Source of the DNA: Pohlia nutans
Lineage: Eukaryota; Streptophyta; Bryopsida; Bryales; Mniaceae
DNA: 64,000 nucleotides
Direction of reading: 5' to 3'
NCBI GenBank assembly: GCA_022496805.1
Contig: CM040102.1
Coordinates: 21,359,955-21,423,954, forward strand
A program made the translations under genes and the position numbers. Below, piece after piece: positions 57,369 through 64,000 of the stretch (the stretch's first letter is position 1; the number at the start of each line of letters is the position of its first letter). Below the pieces are notes generated by a model that searched no databases, was not told where the DNA came from, and saw only the letters and a program-made list of their open reading frames with translations.

Positions 57369-60300
57369 TTGACTATAGTGACACGTGAATTTAACTCCAT
57401 GCAATCATTAATTTTCGTTATGTTTTTATGCCGTTCTTTCTACATTAATTATATAGTTATGCTATTATGTTTTATCAGTTCGTAACTATGCATGCTAAAC
57501 TGTACGGTTGTTTAGGATATCTGCCAATCATATTAAGTTTTTTGTCAAATAGTTCACCTCAAGTTGAAGCTAGACATATTTATTCTGAACACTATTCACT
57601 CATATTACAGTATGTTCAATTTTTTCCTAGCTCTAAAATTGTTTATATGCGTTTCAAGCTCAGAAAATTAAGAAGATATTATTATTCTTTGAATAGAGCA
57701 TTTCTTTTATTGAGGAAACAATGAATTTGAAAACTATAATACCTGCAGTGATAAATTGTCTCATGCAAATTAACAAAACAATAAAATATTTCGGAATAAT
57801 AATTTTGATGAGAAAATACTAAGATTCGGACCTTTATACCGTAATTGAGAACAACATGTTTATTACACTGAATACACATGGACGACATGTGCAGACGAGT
57901 GTGCAGCCTTACAAGGTCTCCCTTGTTTTGTAAATGTCAAAGCCTTACAATTTCCATACTCAAAATATCACGTGGTATGATGGTTGATTTCTTATAGATA
58001 GTCATCAACATTATAAAGTGAGACAAATATTTAACATGATTGTAATATTTACAAGTTTTATCATGTAATCAAGATAAAATTTGGAAATAAATATGTTGTA
58101 TAGAATTTTAATGCAGAAATTTATATTTCCAGTACATGAAAGATATGTTCACAAGTAGATGAAAATTGAAAGTGAAGAAATTCATAGCGACATGTGACTG
58201 AGACAACCTTGATAAAGCCATTGTATTTAGAACACTGACATTTCAAATTTATTACGGTAAAATTTTAGTTCAATGTGAAGAACATGTGAAAATAAAAAAT
58301 AAAAAATAGAGATGCATGACGAGGGATACGAACCTCGGAGATCAACTTCAGTAGATTTGAGCAATGTGAAACTTGAAGTTGGGCTCTAGCTCTCATATAC
58401 CTTACACCTCATTAAACCATAATCCCTTGTTGTTGATTTAAGAATGTAAAAGTGTGTCCCGTAGTTGACCAATCCTAATGTGCGTCCCGTAGTTGATGAA
58501 TCGAAAAGTACATTCAGTATAATTCAACTGTGGCGTGGAGAAATTGAGGACATATAACTAAAACTCAAAAACTGTGAAAGAACCATCGTGTTGAATTGTA
58601 TCTCATTTCAAACGCATGCGAATTAATCGCACAGAAGAATTATGCAATTTCTGTTTGAATCAAATTTACGAAAAAATTCTAGATACAGTCCATGAATGCC
58701 GGAGAAGGTAATGGCAATTACAAATGATCATGCTTGAAGCCTCGTTACTGACATTTTTAAAATACAATTGAAACCAGTTTAAACATTTATAAAGTGCCTA
58801 TGGCTATCATAATAGAAAAAGTGTGAAAAATACTATAAACTTTCTTGACCATTATAGAAGTATGAGCTAGTATATGTAAATAGGTGTGAGAATATATTGT
58901 ATGAGAAACATACTGAAGAAAATTGTCTCACTTGAAAGTGTTAGAATTTGTTGGGGTTTCACTGGATCAATGTAGTCAGGACGTTTTATGGTTAACCCGG
59001 AAGAAACCAAGTGTCCTAAGTTTTTAAAATATTTGTTATGAATAAAAAGTTAAAAACTATGATTTTAAAGGAAAAGCTATTATTTATATTAGATAATAAT
59101 ATTTTCAATCAGAACTGGAATTTCATAAGGATAGTACATTATTTAAATTTCTGAAGTTTGTTATCATTTGAAAACAGTAAAATGAAAACATTCAAATCAT
59201 CCAATGAGGGAGTGCCACGTGGCATGAATTAGTGAAATGAAACTATACACAGATGTATGGATTTACTCTTAGCAGCATTGAGAACAGTACTTCCATACTG
59301 TTGGATGAATATTAATTTCCAAACGAAGTTCAATTCATGCATTTAAAAATTGATAGTGAAATTGAATATAATTATGAATGAGAATAATGAATGCATTTGC
59401 TTAGCCAGTGCTAGCCAGGATGGCCTCATTTTTGTTGGCGGTTCTACGATTTCTGTAGTGCTGAGTCCACGATTTTCGTTCTCGTCTATTTTATTGCGTT
59501 CTCCTTCGGCTCGTTCTTTATGGCACTTTTGTTGCTTTCAACAATATCGTACGATGAAGGTAGGACGCGCACTGTGGTGTCAAATAATTATTAACAATTC
59601 AAACTGTGGTGATGGGCACGTTGAACACAAATTATTAAAAATTTAGATATTCATACCTAACATTCAATTTTTGTAGCAGCTAAACATTTTGTTTTGTTTT
59701 TTGTCTACAATTGTTGTTGATTTTATTCTTGTTGATTTAAAAAAGAACGAGCTAAATACATTTGTTAATCTGGCAATGTTTTAAGGAATTATTTATTGCC
59801 AACACTGCCTTCCTAGTACGGTATATGTCAATGCGTAATCGGCTCGTGACATTTTATAAAAATTCAATGTGCATAATAAATGCCAACGCGTATGACTGTA
59901 TAAAACGTTGGGTCGGCTTTGAAAATACAACAGTTTTAGGGGTAAAATAGTGTTTCACCAATCTTGAATTGTGAATTGTTCCTATCACATTCAACTAGTG
60001 TTGTACAGAAGTTGCTCCTTGTACGTGATGTTTTCTAATAACAACTTATGTTACAATGATGGATACCGCGAATAGAATCCTATTGTACGAATGTATCCTA
60101 AATTTTTATGAAGCAGGTGTCGTGTACTCGCAAAACGTACGAGTGGCCTTGGAATTTACAATTTACAAAAAATCATCAAAAACATCTATTGTGAATAATA
60201 TGTTGGAAATGATATACAAATGGAAGTTCTGAAATTCGAATTGTAGAATCCATCCATGCGGTTTGATGTAGTATGACTATCATCAATGAAGAAGTATCAA

Positions 60301-60510
60301 TTTTGGAAGTGAAACTAAATAAATTGCTGTAAATTTGAATACAAACAAATCTGTAATTATTCTGTAGTGCAATTAGTTGGAATGAGTTTGAAACAAGATA
60401 CTCTTGAACATCATATTTTCACATGCACTAGACAGACAAAATATACTCAATTCAATGTTTCGTTCTTATGTGACTTCACTTATGTAATGCGAAATATACA
60501 GACATTATTT
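57369..60510. other. AT-rich spacer
   Basis: No supported gene. Short frames (57467-57724 and 59350-59646) lack domain or splice support. Confidence 0.5.
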
Positions 60511-60519
60511 ATTGGAAAA

Positions 60520-62130
60520 CAATGCCTTCGGTCCGGGTGTTGGGTCCGGGTATCGAGGTCGGCCGTGTAGGGTATCGGGATGGGCCGTGTATGATACCCG
60601 GCGGTCATCGTGGCCGGGTATCAATGGACAGCATATCATAAATGCAGAAGGCGGCGGGTGTAGGGTCCGGTTCTCGAGTTTGGCCGTGTATGGTCGGGTA
60701 TCGGGTCCGGCCTCCCCCGTCGACCCCCCCGCTCTTCCTCATTTTGCGCCGCCATTTCTCTTCTTCTGCTGGGCTGTCTCTCGCGTGCCGTCAGGCTGCT
60801 GCGCTGCAGAGTTTTTGCTGTTGTCTTGCTGTTCTCCGTGCCGTTTTCCGCTCTCATCGCCGTTTTTTTGTATTGCGCTGTGGATGCTGGTCATACTCCT
60901 GCTCGCAATTGTTGTGTTTCTAGTCCCCATCTGTGACAGTGTTGATCACTGTCTTGTGCGCGTGCTGTAGTGTACACGTCATACCGAATATTCCCCTAGA
61001 ACGTACTTTTTCGTATTAAGAACGCTCGTAGAGGTGATTTCCGGGTTATCGTTCCGCAGGGATTCTGTGAAGTGGAAAGCTTCCGGAGATGGTCCCGGAC
61101 TGGTGATCTCTCTCTCTCTGTCACCAGCTGAATTCCTCTTTCCTACCAAACCGGGTCTCCTCCTACTGACTGACCCGGTGACGACTAGATCCGGTTTTCG
61201 TCCGAGTTGGGAATTTATCCAACCGTACTCTGCCCGGTCTATCAAAAACAACTCAAACCGGTTTATATTAACCTCTGTTTTCCTTCAGAGGGCTCTCCAT
61301 TCACATTAGTGGTGCTGGATTGAAAGACACACCCTTCCTGCTGATTTAAGTGATGGGAAATTCACTACCTTCCGGTTATACTCAAAACTTCCTAAACCCG
61401 GGTACTCACCGTATTACCCTTTCAACTGCTAGTTTTACCCAACCGGCAGCCGTGTCACGCAAGAGCAATCCGGTTTTCCCTTTCTCCCATTTACTACAAC
61501 GACTTGCTAACCGGAATAGATAGTCTCCGGGGAGTCCGAAACTAGTAGTCAGAAATCCTCGCGCCCTATTTTACTCCCGTGATCTCGTATTTCCCATCGC
61601 CTGGACCTTCCTAGTGCTGGCACCTCAACCGGACTACCCGTCCAGGAGTTTTGAGCAACCCGGAGTACCCCCTCCTGCCTGCTCAGCCACTAATCCGGAT
61701 TACCTAGCGTACGGGACTTAGAAACCACTCTTTCAAACAGTCCTCAAATCACCCAAAAACCATATTCAGACGTCACACCCGAATCACTCGAGAACCCGGA
61801 CTACCTACCCGGTTACCAAGGGACTCTTGACTGCTGTACCCTTCCACAAACAACCCCACAGCACATACACAAATTTCGGATAATGCTCTACAGCAGTTTG
61901 CTTTCAGGGAAACAGTAATACAAGAAGACCCCAAGAATGCCAAGCATTCCTGGGCAAGTAGTGGCCCTCGGCCACCGAACCGGATTTCCCGCCCAGATCC
62001 TACAAACCCGTGATCCGGAAATCAAGGGAAATCTCATCCAAAAGATCCAAATCCTACCCTGAAAAAGATCCTAATCACACGCGGCTAGCCTACCTAGATT
62101 AAACCCCACTCCCTAGCCTGATCCGATTCA
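60520..62130. other. GC-rich stretch full of ccgg/gggtccgg/gggtatcgg motifs
   Basis: The composition changes sharply at 60.52 kb. Short motifs (gggtccggg, gggtatcggg, ggccgtgta) repeat at 60525-60715. A C/T-rich leader-like patch follows at 60720-60860. From 61.0 to 62.1 kb, ccgg-rich sequence without a long frame continues into the 3' end of the minus-strand gene. It could be the 3' region or a terminal repeat of a retroelement whose body lies beyond the window. No second repeat copy is present to test this. Confidence 0.35.
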
Positions 62131-62146
62131 CACTGCACTCCGGATC

Positions 62147-64000
62147 CTACTGATCTTCGTACCCCTCCGGGCCACTGACCCTGTCACCCCCCGAGCCCCC
62201 ATCCTCTTCCTGGTTGGATTTCGGAGCAACATCCTCCTTTTTCTTGGACCGGCGCTCCCAAACTTCCCCCTGGTCACTCTCCTCTTCGGACTCCGGTTGA
62301 CTCCCGTCCGGCTCGTCCTCCTGGGTCTCGTGTTCCTCCGGTTTGCCCGCATCCACTTCGCACTCCTCTGGCTCACCACCATCCGTCCTGTCTTCCTGGC
62401 CACCAACATCAGACCGACCGTCTACCTCCTGGTCTTCCCCTGGTCCTAACTTCCTACCCGGGGTGGTCCCGATTTCCGCCAAATCAGCAGCCTGGTCTGC
62501 CAAATTAGCCAGACTGGCCTCCGATTGGTCCCTTCCGATACTGGCATCCGGATTTCTCCGTGGCATGCTCACCACCGGACTCGCAGCTGGCCTTGAAGTC
62601 TGTTCCGGGGTGGATTGACCCCCGGCCATCATCCTATCCCTCTCCCCCATTCTGGGTGCATCCTGCGATACACGGAACTCGGCCAACAAATCACTACTGG
62701 CTAAGGGTGCATTCATACCTCTCGGATTTGCCACCCTCTCATCCGGTTCGGACCCGGATGGAAATCTTGCTTGATGCTCCGCCAGCAGTTTCCGGAATTC
62801 CACTAATCCTGCCTCGACCCTTGCGGCGTACTTCTTTACCACATTCGTCACCCGGGCGGCATCGTCCAATCCGGCTTCGACCACCTTCTCCCTGTATAAC
62901 CGGGCCTCCGTCTGGGCCTCCCCATCCGGTTTGAACAGCGACTCGAGGAGACTGTAAGTGGGCAACTTCTGCTCCTTCAGAGTCCGGATCTCATCCTGCT
63001 GCCTTACCAGTGCCAAACTCCTTTCCAACGCTTCCCTCCGGAGTTTGTCTACTTCCTTTCTCATTATCTGGACGATCTCCGGGTACCTCTCCACCTGTGT
63101 GCTCTGGATGATACGCCCAACTTCCTTCATCGAGGTACAGATGGGGCGGTACTTACCTTCCATCGTCTCTAATGCCTCCCTGACTGGTTTGAAGAAGTCC
63201 TCCTCCGATTCTCGTAGGGGGATGTCCTCCAGTTCCGGTCCTGCATTCCGGGAAGCTCGCTCATAAGTCCGGGTCTCCTCCGGATACCCCTCTTCGTTTC
63301 ACGCCGATTTCGATTCTCTCGTCCTCTTGGCTTTCACCTCGACGTTATTCTGACGTCCGCTCGACTCTGGTGCTCGTCCTCTCTTTCTCCGATTATCCAC
63401 TGGTGTCATCTTCTTGTGTCTCTTCCTTGGAGGAATCCTAACCCCAGTCACGATCGTGTCCTGGTCCTCATCGTCTTCATCTCCTTCCGGAATCCTCCTC
63501 CGGTGCCTCTTTACCTGCCCCCGGGATGGTGTCTCTTGGTCCGATTCCTCCTCCGGTTCCGATTCGTCTGGAGCCTCCTGGAGTTTCCTGAGTTGGCCTC
63601 GGGTGCGCGCCCTGCAATGGCCCACCCTCACCGGTGTCTTCTGACCCGGTTCCTCCCTTTCTCCTCGGGTCTCCGAGGGCTCCGGTTGGCCTTCCTCTAT
63701 GAATGATGCCTCGTCCGCTCTTCCTTCTTCCTGCTCTTCTCGTTCTTCCTCGTCCGGGCTGTCCTCGTCCTCGCTCTCATCCGGATTCCCCTCCCGGGCC
63801 CTTGGCGGCCCCCGGTCCATGATCCTCCGGCAGTTCTCCCATTGCTCTCTCTCCTTGGTCTGGAGACATCCGTGCTTGTCATACAAGTGAAACAGAAAAG
63901 GGGTTAGAGGACATCCCTTCTTGCTTCCGAGTTTGCGCGCTTCCCGGACCACCAATTCATCCACAATGAGTCCCCATCCGGTCTTCCGGGTGTTGAAGTA
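62147..64000 (-). CDS. Gag-like or coiled-coil hypothetical protein, 3' part, one in-frame TGA
   Basis: One minus frame runs from the window edge to the TAG at 62147, broken only by a TGA at 63299-63301. The visible start reads GWGLIVDELVVREARKLGSKKGCPLTPFLFHLYDKH, then a highly acidic/basic region (DESEDEDSPDEEERE; RRKRGR). After the TGA come EDFFKPVREALETMEGKYRPICTSMKEVGR, a long helical stretch (QIMRKEVDKLRREALERSLALVRQQDEIRTLKEQ) and an acidic tail. The layout resembles gag-like or plant-mobile-type proteins of moss and fern repeats, but the identification is weak. Codon use favours TCCGG/CCGG, unlike the neighbouring genes, suggesting a separate origin. The 5' end is outside the window. 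Confidence 0.45.

Noticed and set aside
58310..58400. tRNA-like arm (cgagggatacgaacctcg)
   Set aside because: It looks like a T-arm on the minus strand, but I could not pair an acceptor or anticodon arm into a full cloverleaf.
1..64000. CRISPR array suspicion for evenly spaced palindromes
   Set aside because: The host is eukaryotic, the repeats are imperfect palindromes of 18-22 bp with variable spacing, and no cas-like gene is present.

Overview
The window is nuclear DNA of a green plant or alga. It has spliced genes with GT..AG introns and CTAAT-like branch points, pyrimidine-rich leaders with CCCTAA/TTTAGGG motifs, interstitial plant-type TTTAGGG arrays (6.1 and 11.8 kb), and long AT-rich spacers. 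I cannot name the species. Bryophyte, charophyte, fern-like or ulvophyte origins all remain possible, and the genetic code itself is in question (see findings). Nearly all recognisable coding content looks mobile-element derived rather than housekeeping.

Layout. 0.4-4.7 kb: a decayed minus-strand transposase-like gene (DUF7869-type, DDE-like) with about 13 palindromes of the ATCGGGCGATCGCCCGAT family upstream and two downstream. 5-10.8 kb: AT-rich spacer with a poly-Gln ORF, a telomere-like array, a 2-kb foldback element and, inside it, a 1.07-kb inverted-repeat transposon with its empty site preserved nearby. 10.8-19.6 kb: a large multi-exon plus-strand gene that reads ParB/sulfiredoxin-like domain, acidic region, tandem repeats built from the palindrome, then an FCP1/NIF-type HAD domain. 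Its exons and introns carry the same palindrome family. 22.4-28.8 kb: a better preserved second DUF7869-type gene, surrounded by a different palindrome (CAGTGGGCAATTGCCCACTG). 29-40 kb: AT-rich spacer with very little in it.

40.4-57.4 kb: a possible 17-kb element bounded by a 27-bp perfect inverted repeat inside longer degenerate ends. It contains an ADD-type zinc-finger gene, a small Lys/Glu-rich gene, a 12-exon ParB-like plus N4/N6-type DNA methyltransferase fusion gene (minus strand), a small acidic/basic gene, and a MULE transposase with a SWIM finger. Its introns and spacers carry a third palindrome family, GGTGCCGGCGCCGGCACC. 57-60.5 kb is spacer. 60.5-64 kb is GC-richer, with the 3' part of a gag-like or hypothetical coiled-coil gene running off the window end.

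Taken together, each mobile unit has its own private family of short perfect palindromes, spread through its flanks, introns and even codons. Two units encode ParB-like proteins, one of them fused to a DNA methyltransferase and lying beside an ADD histone-reader finger. My inference is an element-borne chromatin or DNA-marking system, with the palindromes as its cis sites. This has not been shown. Several otherwise perfectly spliced frames contain internal TAG/TAA codons, some at demonstrable Gln positions, while most recognisable gene ends are TGA. This means either C-to-T decay or a UAR=Gln code.
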